Assembly: GCF_034720595.1 (NCBI RefSeq)
Contig: NZ_JAYESJ010000001.1
Span: forward strand, 4,081,501-4,145,500
DNA length: 64,000 nt
Origin: Rhizobium sp. CC-YZS058
GTDB taxonomy: Bacteria > Pseudomonadota > Alphaproteobacteria > Rhizobiales > Rhizobiaceae
Direction: 5' to 3'
The position numbers and the translations under genes are program-made. Shown piece by piece: positions 36,193 through 46,038 of the stretch. Position 1 is the first letter of the stretch; each line of letters opens with the position of its first letter. The notes below the pieces were generated by a model that saw only the letters and a program-made list of their open reading frames with translations, was not told the DNA's origin and did not search any database.

Positions 36193-36472
36193 GCGAATCC
36201 ACTCCAGTCGGTCGGCTTTACAAAAAGCGCGACGCGGTCGAAAACATCGGTCGGGCCGAAGATCTCTCCGACCCTGCGGCCGCGATTCCTCCTGTTCGGA
36301 GGTCCCTTGGCCGTGCGTGTCCAGTGCAGGCAATGGGCGTCTTCAGCGATCGTTGAAGGGCCCGAACGGCGGATGGTCGAAAGCGAGGTTTCGTCCCAAC
36401 GGCCGTGAGGTAAAGGCTTTGCCGGCGCTTGGCAAGGCACTTCGCGCATGCGCCAGGTGCCATCCCGACGCA

Positions 36473-36913
36473 TCAATCCTCGGCGTCGTGCTCGGTTCCA
36501 TCGTCGAAGCCGACGCCGCTTTGCAGGCGGTCGATTTCGCGCCGTTCCCGCTTGGTGGGCCGCCCGCTGCCGGGCTCCCGCGTCGCCTGCTCGAAGGCCG
36601 TGAGCCGCGCGTGTGGATCCGGCGGCGGCGTCAGGTCCTCGTAGAGCAGCCGTGCCTCTTCATAGGGCCCGCGCCGCGTTCCAGCAGCGATGACGCGCAC
36701 GATCAGGTCGCGCCGATCGAGCGACAGCAGAACCCGGTCGCCTGCCCGCACGGCGTGCGCCGGCTGGACGATCCGGGTCTCGTTGACGAAGACCTTGCCG
36801 GATTCGATCGCCTTTTGAGCAAGCGAGCGGGATTTCAGAAGCCGCGTGAAGAAGAGCCACTTGTCGAGGCGCTGGCGCTCGGCCGTGCCTGGAGGGAGCG
36901 TGGTCTCGGCCAT
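36473..36913 (-). CDS. hslR: S4-domain RNA-binding protein, Hsp15 (HslR)-like
   Basis: 146 residues with an N-terminal S4 RNA-binding domain (RQRLDKWLFFTRLLKSRSLA, VFVNETRIVQPAHAVRAGDR, about 13-75) and a charged C-terminal tail. Hsp15 binds free 50S subunits carrying nascent chains and frees stalled ones. The gene starts 4 bp after the helicase gene, so the two are one transcription unit, a pairing of RNA helicase and RNA-binding protein. Confidence 0.85.
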   Translation of the reverse strand: MAETTLPPGTAERQRLDKWLFFTRLLKSRSLAQKAIESGKVFVNETRIVQPAHAVRAGDRVLLSLDRRDLIVRVIAAGTRRGPYEEARLLYEDLTPPPDPHARLTAFEQATREPGSGRPTKRERREIDRLQSGVGFDDGTEHDAED

Positions 36914-36917
36914 GCGC

Positions 36918-39900
36918 CTACTTCTTCATCTGCTCCTTGAGCGCCGCAAGCTTTGCGAAGGGCGAATCGGGATCGATCGGCTTTTCCTTGCGCGGCGGGC
37001 GGGCTTCAAAGCTGCCGGACTGCGGTTTGCCGCCCCGCTCGGTGTTGCGCTCATGCGGGCGGTCGTTGCGGCGGTCACCGCGGTTGTCATTGCGACCGTC
37101 CGGCTTGCCGCCGCGGCCCTGATGCGGCTTGCGGTCGCCATCCTCGCGGCGAGCCTGTTGCGGCCGGCCTTGGCCTGCCTCGCCGGTCCCTTCGGCGCGC
37201 GGTTGGTGGCGGCCACCGCCGCGGCGTTGATCGCCCTGGCGCTGCTGGTCGCCGCTGCGTTCGCCGCGCTCGCCACCCTGGCGACGCGGACCACCCGGAC
37301 GCTGGCCACGCTCGCGCTGAACCGCATCATTGCGCCCACCGGGGCGCCAGAGCAGGACCGGCTTGGCTTCGACCGGTTCGGCGCTCGGCGCATCCGCCAC
37401 GGCCGACTCGGCGTTCGCCGCGTCAGCGCTTTGCGCTTCGTCCGCCGTTGCGTCATCGGCGGCCTGGGCATCGGCTGCCGAGGTCTCTCCTGCTTCAACC
37501 GGCGCCTCTTCTGCGGCGGCCGTCTCGGTGGAGGCGACGTCGGCAGCGGGCTCTTCGGTCGGCGTGCGGGTTTCGCCGCTGTCGGCCGTCTCAGCAGAGG
37601 CATCAGCCTCGGAGGAGGGCGCCTCAGCGGCGTCTGCTGCTGCGTTCGCTGCCGGCACCTGTGCGGCGTCGTGCTGGGCGAGGAAGGCCGCAGCCTCTTC
37701 CGCCTTCACCGCATCGGCCCGGTAGCCGAGACCCTTCAGGATCTCTTCCATGTCGTCCGGCGTCGCGCCGAGGATGGAAAGCATGGCGGTGGTCGCGACG
37801 AAGCGGCGTCCGTCATAGGCGCCATCCGGCCGTGCGCCGCTGCCCGGCTTCCACTGCAAGAGCGGACGGATGAGATCGGCAAGCCGCTCCAGGATATCGA
37901 TGCGCACGGCGCGCTTGCCCAGGAAGCGGAAGCCGGCAAGCTTGTAGAACATGCGCTCGAAGGTGGGATCGGTGACGACCGAGGTGCGGCCGGCTGCCAG
38001 AACCGGGATCAGATCGCCGTAACCCGGCTTGTCGAGCCCGTCATTCTTCAGCGCCCAGAGGAGTGTGATGAGTTCGGCCGGAGCGGGCTTCAGGAGCGCC
38101 GGCATGAAAATGTGGTAGGCGCCGAAGCGGATGCCATGGCGACGCATGGAGGCGCGTGCCTCCTGGTCGAGCGACTTGACGTCGTCGGCAACATCGCGGC
38201 GGAACAGGACGCCCAGGTTTTCCACCAGCTGGAACGCCAATCCCTTGGCGAGACCCTGCAGGTCCTCGGCACGCGAGAGGTCGTCGAGCGGCTTCAGCAC
38301 CGTTGCGATATGGTGGTTGACGAAGCGTTCGATGCGGGCGGCGACGTGGTCGCGGGCCGGGCCCGTCAACTGCTCGTCCGCCAGGATGATGACGCGCGGA
38401 CGCATGATATGGTCGCTCGCGGCAAGCCGCGCCACGGGATCGCCCAGCCAGCGGACGAGGCCATCGGAGGCCAGAGCGAGATCGGCATTGCCGGAGGCAT
38501 GCAGCCGGGCGGCGCGCGCCTCGAACTCCAGCGACAGCGCTTTCTGCGCTGCGCCCTGTGCGGCGCGCGCGTCCAGTCCATCCGTCGTCTGGGCGAGCGA
38601 GAACCGGAAGCCGGTCAGCTGTCCCACATGATGTCCCTCGACAAAGACGTCGCCGTTCACACTGATTTCCGCTTCCAGCATCGCATTCTCTCTCAGCCGC
38701 TTCATGAGAACGGATGTCCTGCGGTCAACGAAGCGTTTCGTCAACCTTTCATGCAGAGCGTCGGACAGCCGATCTTCGATTTCTCGCGTCTTTTCCTGCC
38801 AGTGTGTCGGATCGGCCAGCCAACCCGGGCGGTTCGAGACGTAAGTCCAGGTTCTTATTTGCGCGATTCGCGCCGACAATGTGTCGATCTCGCCATCCGT
38901 GTGGTCCGCGCGGCGGACCTGTTCGGACAGGAAATCCTCGTTCACCGTGCCGCGACGCACCAGATCGGTGTAGATCGTCGCGATCAGTTCGGCATGCTGG
39001 GCGGGCGCGATCCGGCGGTAGTCGGGCAGCGCGCAGGCCTCCCACAGCTTTTCCACCCGCTCGCGCGAGGAGGCAAGCGAACCGATCTCCGGATAGGCCG
39101 TCAGCACATCCAGCGCCTGCTGGTCGACGGCCGGCAGCGTCTTGGTCAGGCCCTGGACGGCCGGCGGCGTGTCGAGCGATTTCTTGAGGCTGGCAAGCGT
39201 CGAGAAATCGAGCGCCTTCGAGCGCCATTGCAGCACGCGGACGGGATCGAACTGATGCGCCTCGATGCGGTGAACCAGTTCGTCGTCGAACGGATCGACG
39301 CGCGAGGTGACGCCGAACGTGCCATCGCGCAGGTGCCGGCCGGCGCGGCCCGCGATCTGCGCCAGCTCGCTCGGGTTCAGGTTGCGGAACTGGAAGCCAT
39401 CATATTTGCGGTCCTGGGCGAAGGCGACATGATCGACATCGAGGTTGAGGCCCATGCCGATCGCGTCGGTCGCCACCAGATATTCGACATCGCCGGCCTG
39501 GTAGAGCGCCACCTGGGCATTGCGGGTGCGCGGGCTGAGCGCGCCCAGCACCACGGCAGCCCCGCCACGCTGACGGCGGATCAGTTCGGCGATCGCATAG
39601 ACCTCGTCGGCCGAAAAGGCGACGATGGCCGAGCGCTGCGGCAGGCGGGTGATCTTCTTGGAGCCGGCATAGAGCAGCTGCGACAGACGCGGCCGCTCCA
39701 CCACGGTGATGCCGGGCAGCAATTGTTCGAGGATCGGCCGCATGGTGCCGGCGCCGAGCAGCAGCGTCTCGGAGCGGCCGCGCAGATGCAGCAGCCGATC
39801 GGTAAAGATATGGCCGCGCTCGAGGTCGCCGGCCAGCTGCACCTCGTCGATGGCGACGAACTCCGCCTTGGTCTCGCGCGGCATGGCTTCGACCGTGCAG

Positions 39901-40130
39901 ACCGAATAGCGCGCCATGTGCGGGCTGATCTTTTCCTCGCCGGTCACAAGCGCGACATTGTGCAGGCCGACCCGCTCCACCAGCCGGGTATAGACCTCGC
40001 GTGCCAGGAGGCGAAGCGGCAGTCCGATGACGCCGGAGCCGTGGGCCACCATGCGCTCGATCGCGTAATGCGTCTTGCCGGTGTTGGTGGGACCGAGGAC
40101 CGCGGTTACCCCGCGGCCGCTCAGGATCAT
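36918..40130 (-). CDS. SUV3-like DEVQ-box RNA helicase with long disordered tail
   Basis: 1070 residues from the chosen start. Walker A GPTNTGKT (13-20), DEVQ box 95-98, motif VI QIAGRAGR (258-265). This layout is that of mitochondrial SUV3 and its alphaproteobacterial relatives, which unwind RNA in decay complexes. After about residue 800 comes an Ala/Glu/Asp-rich stretch, then an Arg/Gly-rich stretch (about 925-1050), then SPFAKLAALKEQMKK at the end. The start is uncertain: ATG 40130 begins at MILSGRGVTA; GTG 40145 has an AAGG before it; GTG 40250 would add 40 non-conserved residues. Confidence 0.87.
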   Translation of the reverse strand: MILSGRGVTAVLGPTNTGKTHYAIERMVAHGSGVIGLPLRLLAREVYTRLVERVGLHNVALVTGEEKISPHMARYSVCTVEAMPRETKAEFVAIDEVQLAGDLERGHIFTDRLLHLRGRSETLLLGAGTMRPILEQLLPGITVVERPRLSQLLYAGSKKITRLPQRSAIVAFSADEVYAIAELIRRQRGGAAVVLGALSPRTRNAQVALYQAGDVEYLVATDAIGMGLNLDVDHVAFAQDRKYDGFQFRNLNPSELAQIAGRAGRHLRDGTFGVTSRVDPFDDELVHRIEAHQFDPVRVLQWRSKALDFSTLASLKKSLDTPPAVQGLTKTLPAVDQQALDVLTAYPEIGSLASSRERVEKLWEACALPDYRRIAPAQHAELIATIYTDLVRRGTVNEDFLSEQVRRADHTDGEIDTLSARIAQIRTWTYVSNRPGWLADPTHWQEKTREIEDRLSDALHERLTKRFVDRRTSVLMKRLRENAMLEAEISVNGDVFVEGHHVGQLTGFRFSLAQTTDGLDARAAQGAAQKALSLEFEARAARLHASGNADLALASDGLVRWLGDPVARLAASDHIMRPRVIILADEQLTGPARDHVAARIERFVNHHIATVLKPLDDLSRAEDLQGLAKGLAFQLVENLGVLFRRDVADDVKSLDQEARASMRRHGIRFGAYHIFMPALLKPAPAELITLLWALKNDGLDKPGYGDLIPVLAAGRTSVVTDPTFERMFYKLAGFRFLGKRAVRIDILERLADLIRPLLQWKPGSGARPDGAYDGRRFVATTAMLSILGATPDDMEEILKGLGYRADAVKAEEAAAFLAQHDAAQVPAANAAADAAEAPSSEADASAETADSGETRTPTEEPAADVASTETAAAEEAPVEAGETSAADAQAADDATADEAQSADAANAESAVADAPSAEPVEAKPVLLWRPGGRNDAVQRERGQRPGGPRRQGGERGERSGDQQRQGDQRRGGGRHQPRAEGTGEAGQGRPQQARREDGDRKPHQGRGGKPDGRNDNRGDRRNDRPHERNTERGGKPQSGSFEARPPRKEKPIDPDSPFAKLAALKEQMKK

Positions 40131-40276
40131 CTGTTGATCGAGCACAGTCTGGACCTTGCATGCATCTGGCCCGCACTCACGGCGCGGATCCGGACACAGA
40201 TGACGATGCTCCTGCCGGAAGACAAGAGCGGTGGGGCGAGAAAGCGGCACGGAGGCTGCCCGGCCGCCCTTCGCAC

Positions 40277-41002
40277 TCAGACGAAGAACTGCCCGCCATT
40301 GGCCGACAGGGTGGAGCCGGTGATGAAGCCGGCATCATCGGAGGCCAGGAACACCACGCAGCGGGCGATCTCTTCCGGCTCTCCAAGCCGGCCAACGGGG
40401 ATTTGCGGAATGATCCGTTCGGTCAGGACCTTTTCGGGGATCGCGCGCACCATTTCCGTTCCGATATAGCCTGGGCAGATCGCGTTGACGGTGATGCCCT
40501 TGGCCGCGCCTTCCTGGGCAAGCGCCTTGGTGAAGCCGAGATCGCCAGCCTTGGAGGCGGAATAATTCGCCTGGCCCATCTGCCCCTTCTGGCCGTTGAT
40601 CGAGGAGATGTTGATGATTCGGCCGAAATTGCGGTCGCGCATGCTCGACCAGACCGGATGGGTCATGTTGAACAGGCCGTTGAGGTTGACATTGATCACC
40701 TCGGACCATTGCGCCGGCGTCATTTTGTGGAACATGGCGTCGCGCGTGATGCCGGCATTGTTGACCAGGATTTCAACCGGCCCAAGCGTTTCCTCGACCT
40801 TGGCGACCCCTGCGGCACAGCTCGAATAGTCGGACACGTCCCATTTGAACACCGGGATGCCGGTGACAGTGCTGAAGGCTTCGGCTGCCTCGTCATTGCC
40901 GGCATAATTGGCGGCAACCTTGTAGCCCGCCCCCTTGAGCCCCATGGAAATGGCCGCGCCAATGCCGCGCGTGCCGCCTGTTACCAAAGCAACCCTGCTC
41001 AT
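40277..41002 (-). CDS. phaB: Acetoacetyl-CoA reductase PhaB
   Basis: 241 residues of the short-chain dehydrogenase family: TGGTRGIGAAI (NADPH site) at 8-18, NNAGITRDAMF, catalytic Ser in ISSINGQKGQ and YSASKAG (Tyr/Lys). The signature GQKGQMGQANYSA is that of PhaB, which reduces acetoacetyl-CoA to (R)-3-hydroxybutyryl-CoA for polyhydroxybutyrate. GGGGAGGA precedes the ATG. It lies 84 bp after phaA in the same direction. Confidence 0.95.
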   Translation of the reverse strand: MSRVALVTGGTRGIGAAISMGLKGAGYKVAANYAGNDEAAEAFSTVTGIPVFKWDVSDYSSCAAGVAKVEETLGPVEILVNNAGITRDAMFHKMTPAQWSEVINVNLNGLFNMTHPVWSSMRDRNFGRIINISSINGQKGQMGQANYSASKAGDLGFTKALAQEGAAKGITVNAICPGYIGTEMVRAIPEKVLTERIIPQIPVGRLGEPEEIARCVVFLASDDAGFITGSTLSANGGQFFV

Positions 41003-41086
41003 CAAATCCTCCCCAACAAAGCGATGGCGTGAAAAAGGCCGCGGTCGCACCAGACCGCAGCAGGGACAGGAACGGCGGTCTCGACC

Positions 41087-42268
41087 TCAGAGACCTTCGA
41101 CGCACATGGCAACGCCCATGCCGCCGCCGATGCACAGAGTTGCCAGGCCGCGCTTGGCGCCGCGCCGCTTCATCTCGAACAGCAGCGTGTTGAGCACGCG
41201 AGCGCCCGACGCGCCGATCGGATGGCCGATGGCAATGGCGCCGCCATTCACGTTGACGAGGCTCGTATCCCAGCCGAGATCCTTGTTGACCGCGCAGGCT
41301 TGGGCGGCGAAGGCTTCATTGGCCTCGATCAGTTCAAGATCGGCCACCGACCAGCCGGCCTTTTCCAGCGCCTTGCGGGAGGCGGGAATGGGCCCCGTGC
41401 CCATGATCTGCGGATCGACGCCGGCTGTGGCCCAGGACACGATCCGGGCGAGCGGCGCGATGCCCCGGCGGCTGGCTTCGTCCTCGCTCATCAGAAGCGC
41501 GGCGGCGGCGCCATCGTTGAGGCCGGAGGCATTGCCGGCCGTCACGGTGCCCTCCTTGTCGAAGGCAGGGCGCAGCTTCGCCATCGAATCGAGCGTCGCG
41601 CCGTGGCGGATATATTCGTCCTGGTCGACGGTCACATCGCCCTTGCGGGATTTGACAGTGAAGGGAATGATCTCGTCGGCAAAGCGGCCGGCTTTCTGGG
41701 CAGCTTCCGCCTTGTTCTGCGAGGCGAGCGCGAACTGGTCCTGCTCGTCGCGCGAGAGCTGCCATTTGCGGGCAATGTTTTCAGCCGTCGTGCCCATGTG
41801 ATAGCCGTAGAACGCGTCCGTCAGCCCGTCCTTGATCATGGTGTCGACCATCTTCAGGTCGCCCATCTTCACGCCGCCGCGCAGATGCGCGCAATGCGGG
41901 GCCATGGACATGGATTCCATGCCGCCTGCCACAACGATGGACGCATCTCCGGTTGCAATCTGCTGCATGCCAATGGCCACCGCGCGCAGGCCCGAGCCGC
42001 AGAGCTGGTTAAGACCGAAAGCGGTCTTGCTGTCCGGAATACCGGCCTTGATGGCGGCCTGGCGCGCCGGGTTCTGTCCCTCGCCGGCGCCGAGCACTTG
42101 GCCCAGCACCACCTCGTCCACCTCTCCCGCCTCGACACCAGCGCGCTCCAGCACGCCCTTGATGACGGCGGCGCCCAGTTCATGGGCCGGTGTGGTGCCG
42201 AAAGCGCCGTTGAACGAGCCGACGGCGGTCCTGCCGGCGCTGGCGATGACGACGGACGAACTGCTCAT
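41087..42268 (-). CDS. phaA: Acetyl-CoA acetyltransferase (beta-ketothiolase) PhaA
   Basis: 393 residues. Acyl-accepting Cys90 is in [10 protein letters not shown]; His in [10 protein letters not shown] and Cys in [10 protein letters not shown] complete the active site. It condenses two acetyl-CoA to acetoacetyl-CoA, the first step to polyhydroxybutyrate, and works in reverse in degradation. ATG 42268 is preferred over the one five codons earlier because AGGAG lies at the right distance. It is divergent from phaR with 187 bp between the starts. Confidence 0.95.
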   Translation of the reverse strand: MSSSSVVIASAGRTAVGSFNGAFGTTPAHELGAAVIKGVLERAGVEAGEVDEVVLGQVLGAGEGQNPARQAAIKAGIPDSKTAFGLNQLCGSGLRAVAIGMQQIATGDASIVVAGGMESMSMAPHCAHLRGGVKMGDLKMVDTMIKDGLTDAFYGYHMGTTAENIARKWQLSRDEQDQFALASQNKAEAAQKAGRFADEIIPFTVKSRKGDVTVDQDEYIRHGATLDSMAKLRPAFDKEGTVTAGNASGLNDGAAAALLMSEDEASRRGIAPLARIVSWATAGVDPQIMGTGPIPASRKALEKAGWSVADLELIEANEAFAAQACAVNKDLGWDTSLVNVNGGAIAIGHPIGASGARVLNTLLFEMKRRGAKRGLATLCIGGGMGVAMCVEGL

Positions 42269-42455
42269 GGGGGGTCTCCTCACGCTTGTTTATGATCAGA
42301 CACTGACACAAGCGAGGCGCGCAAGTCAAACCGCAACCCTGCGGGCAATGCCAACCATCGTCGCCGCAGCGCACAAAGAGATTGTCATGCGGGAGTCTTT
42401 GCGGATATCCTCAAAAAGTCCAATAAAGACGGCAGCATGGGGAGAGGAGACCCTG

Positions 42456-43037
42456 ATGGCGAAGAACGACGGCCAGATCGTTATCAAGAAATATGCCAAC
42501 CGGCGCCTCTACAATACCGGAACAAGCACCTATGTGACGCTCGACGATTTGGCTGTCATGGTGAAGAAGGGTGACGAATTCACCGTGCAGGATGCCAAGA
42601 GCGGCGAAGATATCACCCATTCCGTTCTGACGCAGATCATCTTCGAACAGGAATCGAAGACCGGGAACACCTTGTTGCCCATCTCTTTCCTCCGACAGCT
42701 GATTTCCTTCTACGGCGACCAGATGCAGATGGTGGTGCCGAGCTATCTCGAACATTCCATGCAGGCTTTCACCGAGCAGCAGGTCCAGATGCGCGAGCAG
42801 ATCAGCAAGGCCTTCGGCGATACGCCGCTTGGCAAGAATCTGCAGGTGCCGCTGCAGCTGGTGGAAGAGCAGGTCAAGCGCAACACCGACATGTTCCACC
42901 AGGCCATGCAGATGTTCTCGCCCTTCATGGCCGCCACGCCGCCGGTGCGCGAGCCGCGCAAGGCCGAGGCCAAGGATCTCGACGAGCTGAAGGAGCAGCT
43001 GCGGGCGCTGCAGACCAAGCTCGACAGCCTGACCTGA
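42456..43037 (+). CDS. phaR: Polyhydroxyalkanoate synthesis repressor PhaR
   Basis: 193 residues: N-terminal PhaR DNA-binding domain (IVIKKYANRRLYNTGTSTYV, about 8-70), then the PHB accumulation regulatory domain (FLRQLISFYGDQMQMVVPSY) and a coiled C-terminus (LDELKEQLRALQTKLDSL). PhaR binds DNA and PHB granules: granules titrate it and release phasin and other genes. Its place divergent to phaAB suits local regulation. GAGAGGAG precedes the ATG. Confidence 0.93.
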   Translation: MAKNDGQIVIKKYANRRLYNTGTSTYVTLDDLAVMVKKGDEFTVQDAKSGEDITHSVLTQIIFEQESKTGNTLLPISFLRQLISFYGDQMQMVVPSYLEHSMQAFTEQQVQMREQISKAFGDTPLGKNLQVPLQLVEEQVKRNTDMFHQAMQMFSPFMAATPPVREPRKAEAKDLDELKEQLRALQTKLDSLT

Positions 43038-43060
43038 AGCTGCAAGCGCCTGCACAAACG

Positions 43061-43084
43061 AAAAAGGCCGGCATGAAGCCGGCC
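43061..43084 (-). terminator. Terminator after rpmF
   Basis: On the minus strand a 7-bp GC stem (43078-43084 with 43066-43072) is followed by TTTTT, 31 nt after the rpmF stop. On the plus strand it lies after phaR but lacks a T run. Confidence 0.75.
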
Positions 43085-43114
43085 CAAATCATCGTCTGAT
43101 CAAGGTCTTCGACG

Positions 43115-43300
43115 TTACGAAGAGGTCTTCGGCGTCAGAACCTGGCGGCCACGATACATGCCGGTCTTCAGGTCGACATGGTGCGGGCGGCGCAGTTCGC
43201 CGGAGTTCTTGTCTTCGATGTAGGTCGGAGCCTTCAACGCGTCGGCGGAACGGCGCATGCCGCGTCGGGACGGGCTCGTTTTTCTTTTCGGTACAGCCAT
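43115..43300 (-). CDS. rpmF: 50S ribosomal protein L32
   Basis: 61 residues starting [20 protein letters not shown], then [16 protein letters not shown]: the alphaproteobacterial L32, which lacks the zinc-binding cysteines found in other groups. GGAGTG precedes the ATG. It is on its own, with a terminator behind it. Confidence 0.96.
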   Translation of the reverse strand: MAVPKRKTSPSRRGMRRSADALKAPTYIEDKNSGELRRPHHVDLKTGMYRGRQVLTPKTSS

Positions 43301-43466
43301 GTCACACTCCAAATGTCGGGCAAAACACCGTTGGTCGGTCCGTTTCCGGCCGGGACAAACGGATGTCAATCTCGGAATTGGGGCGGCTTATACATGCCAT
43401 GCCCCCACTTGACCAGTCCCCGGTGTCATTTTTTCAAGAGGGCCGTCGGCAAAAGCGATGCAGCGC

Positions 43467-44126
43467 TTACGCTTCGTCCTCAGGCACGATCCAGCTTTCC
43501 TGCAGCGCGTCTGCCTCCCAGGCCTGGAATGCCGGATGGCTCTTGACCGTCTGCATATAGCGGCGCGACCCCGCATCCTCGGTCAGTGCATAGATCTCGA
43601 AGCGGTTGACCACCGGCGCGAACATGGCATCGGCAGCCGAGAAGCGGCCGAAAAGAAAGGGTCCGCCGGAGGCCTCAAGCGCATCCCGCCAGATCGTTTC
43701 GATCCGCGCAACATCGGCCGCCACGCCGGCGGCGGTCTCCGGCGTAAGCGTCAGCGCACCCACCGGGCGACGAATGTTCATCGGGCAGGCACCGCGCAGG
43801 CTGCGAAAGCCGGACAGCATCTCCATCGAGACACTGCGCGCTACGGCGCGCGCGCCCGCATATGCCGGCCAGAGCCCGGCATTGGGGAAAAGCTCCGCCG
43901 CATATTCGATGATCGCCAGCGATTCCCAAATCCGGCGCGCCCCGTGGTGAAGCACCGGGACCCGGCCGGTGGGCGAGATCTCACGAAACTGCGCATTCCC
44001 GTTTGCAAAGTCGAAGGGGATCACCACATCGCGAAACGGAATGCCGCCAGCCTTCAACGCGATCCAGGGCCTGAACGACCAGGAAGAATAGTTCTTGTTG
44101 CCGACATAAAGAATGAGTTCGTCCAT
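43467..44126 (-). CDS. Glutathione S-transferase family protein
   Basis: 219 residues: thioredoxin-like N-terminal domain (LYVGNKNYSSWSFRPWIALK, SPTGRVPVLHHG, WESLAIIEY) and an all-helical C-terminal domain. The Ser in NKNYSSWS takes the place of the catalytic Ser/Cys of zeta/beta-like classes. The substrate is unknown. GGGAGGCGAC precedes the ATG. It lies 71 bp downstream of mtgA in the same direction. Confidence 0.87.
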   Translation of the reverse strand: MDELILYVGNKNYSSWSFRPWIALKAGGIPFRDVVIPFDFANGNAQFREISPTGRVPVLHHGARRIWESLAIIEYAAELFPNAGLWPAYAGARAVARSVSMEMLSGFRSLRGACPMNIRRPVGALTLTPETAAGVAADVARIETIWRDALEASGGPFLFGRFSAADAMFAPVVNRFEIYALTEDAGSRRYMQTVKSHPAFQAWEADALQESWIVPEDEA

Positions 44127-44197
44127 TGTCGCCTCCCCATGGTGTCGGCTGTGTTAGACCAGAGCCCCGGCGCTGCGACCAGCCAATTGCGCTGATG

Positions 44198-44911
44198 TCA
44201 GGGATAAAGACAGGTGATGTAATCGCCCGAGGCGCCGGCGCGCCGCTCGATCATCGCCGCCAGCCGTTTCAGCCCCCGGCCGGGCTTTCCGGCATTGCGG
44301 GTGATGGGGTTCGGCAGGGACACGGCAAGCAGGGCCGCCTGCCGACGGTTGAGCTTAGCGGCAGGAACGCCGAAATGGTACTGCGCCGCCGCCTCGGCTC
44401 CATAGATGCCGGGGCCCCATTCGGCGATGTTGAGATAAATCTCCATCAACCGCTTCTTGGACCAGACGAAGTCGGCGGCGAGGGCCAGCGGCAGTTCCAT
44501 GCCCTTGCGAAGGAAAGAGCGGCCGTTCCAGAGAAACAGGTTCTTGGCCGTCTGCATGGGAATGGTGCTGGCGCCGCGGGTCGCCTCGCCCTCGAGCGCA
44601 TCGTCCACCACGCCGCGCATCTGCACCCAGTCGACGCCGGCATGCATGCAGAACTGGCCATCCTCAGACGACATGACCGAGCGGACGAGATGCGGCGAGA
44701 TCTGCTCGAAAGGCACCCAGCGCCGGTCATAGCCGCTGAAGGTGACGAGATCGCGCAGCATCAGGGTGGAGACCGGGTGAACCAGGTTGGGCGTGTAAAG
44801 CAGGATCAGCGCATAGGGCAGAAGCAGGACAACGAGCAGCACGGCGAGAAGCTGGCGCCAGCGGCGCTTCACCCAAGTCGATGACCGCCTGCTCACGCCG
44901 CCCGACCGCAC
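44198..44911 (-). CDS. mtgA: Monofunctional peptidoglycan glycosyltransferase MtgA
   Basis: 237 residues: one N-terminal membrane helix ([19 protein letters not shown]) and a GT51 domain with catalytic Glu in [12 protein letters not shown], then [16 protein letters not shown] and [20 protein letters not shown]. It polymerises lipid II into glycan strands on the periplasmic face. The start is GTG 44911 with GAGGAG 6 nt before it; an in-frame ATG at 44995 would add 28 residues but has no ribosome site. It is divergent from ispA. Confidence 0.92.
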   Translation of the reverse strand: MRSGGVSRRSSTWVKRRWRQLLAVLLVVLLLPYALILLYTPNLVHPVSTLMLRDLVTFSGYDRRWVPFEQISPHLVRSVMSSEDGQFCMHAGVDWVQMRGVVDDALEGEATRGASTIPMQTAKNLFLWNGRSFLRKGMELPLALAADFVWSKKRLMEIYLNIAEWGPGIYGAEAAAQYHFGVPAAKLNRRQAALLAVSLPNPITRNAGKPGRGLKRLAAMIERRAGASGDYITCLYP

Positions 44912-45113
44912 GTCCTGCTCCTCGCGCGTTTCCGGTGCGATATCCAATCCAGCCGTCCCGCCCTCGACCCGTTGCTCTTTCCCGTCATAGAACATGCAGG
45001 GGCGAAATTGAACGGCTTTCTCGGGACGATCCCCTGTGCCGTCGGCCGGGGCCGCGGCGCGACGGGCGTCAAGCCCATTGCCAGTCCGGCGCCGGCCGTG
45101 CCAAACAGCCGGC

Positions 45114-46028
45114 ATGAGCCAGTCCGACACGCTTTTCCAAACCCGCCTGCGCGACCATGCCGAGATGGTGGCCACCTGCTTGACAGGCCTGCTCGGTGGC
45201 GATCCGCAGAGCGATGAGATCGTCCGCCCGGCGCCGCTTCTTGCGGCCATGCGCCACGGCGTGCTGAACGGCGGCAAACGGCTGCGGCCTTTCCTTGTGC
45301 TGGAATCGGCAGCTTTGTTCGGTGGTTCGGCAGAGGTGGCGTTACGGGTCGGGGCGGCGCTTGAATGCATTCACTGCTATTCGCTGGTCCATGACGATCT
45401 GCCGGCTATGGATGACGATGCGCTGCGCCGCGGCCAGCCGACCGTCCATATCGCCTATGGCGAGGCCAATGCCATCCTGGCCGGCGATAGCCTGCTGACG
45501 CTGGCCTTCGATAGTCTCGCGGCTCCGGAGACGGTGACCGAGGATTCGGTCAAGGTCGCCCTTATCCTGGCCCTGTCGCGCGCGGCCGGCCTTGGCGGCA
45601 TGGCGGGTGGCCAGGCGCTGGATCTGATGGCGGAGAGCGAGCAGCCGGATGAGGAAGGCATCGTGCGCCTTCAGGCGATGAAGACCGGCGCGCTGATCCG
45701 CTTCGCCTGCGAGGCCGGGGCCATCCTGTCAAAGGCAAGCGCGGAGGATCGGGCCCGGCTGCGCCGTTTCGGCGAAATCATCGGTCGCGCCTTCCAGCTT
45801 GCCGACGACGTGCTGGACCTGACGGCCGATGCGGCGACGCTCGGCAAGGCAACCGGCAAGGATGCCGATCGCGGCAAAGCCACGCTTGTCGCGCGCCGCG
45901 GTCTCGACTGGGCGGAAGCGGAGCTCGCCAGGTTGGTGGCGGAAGCCAGTGCGCTGCTTGCCCCCTATGGCGAACGTGCCGATGTGCTGCTTGCCGCTGC
46001 CCGCTTCGTGGCGAACCGGCGCCACTGA
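45114..46028 (+). CDS. ispA: Polyprenyl (farnesyl) diphosphate synthase
   Basis: 304 residues of the short-chain trans-prenyltransferase type: [11 protein letters not shown], first Asp-rich motif [10 protein letters not shown] (93-102) and second DDVLDLTAD. The two extra residues within the first motif are typical of bacterial FPP synthases, so farnesyl diphosphate is the likely product, feeding ubiquinone, undecaprenol and hopanoid-type routes. It is convergent with ispG, another isoprenoid gene, with 10 bp between the stops. Confidence 0.9.
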   Translation: MSQSDTLFQTRLRDHAEMVATCLTGLLGGDPQSDEIVRPAPLLAAMRHGVLNGGKRLRPFLVLESAALFGGSAEVALRVGAALECIHCYSLVHDDLPAMDDDALRRGQPTVHIAYGEANAILAGDSLLTLAFDSLAAPETVTEDSVKVALILALSRAAGLGGMAGGQALDLMAESEQPDEEGIVRLQAMKTGALIRFACEAGAILSKASAEDRARLRRFGEIIGRAFQLADDVLDLTADAATLGKATGKDADRGKATLVARRGLDWAEAELARLVAEASALLAPYGERADVLLAAARFVANRRH

Positions 46029-46038
46029 GCGACGAGGC

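Noticed and set aside
36846..40469. Open frame of over 1200 codons on the plus strand opposite the SUV3-like helicase
   Set aside because: It is a shadow of the helicase gene in GC-rich DNA: no domain, no ribosome site, and Arg-rich low-complexity translation. The same applies to long plus-strand frames opposite pyc (50673-54206) and tctA (2932-5037).
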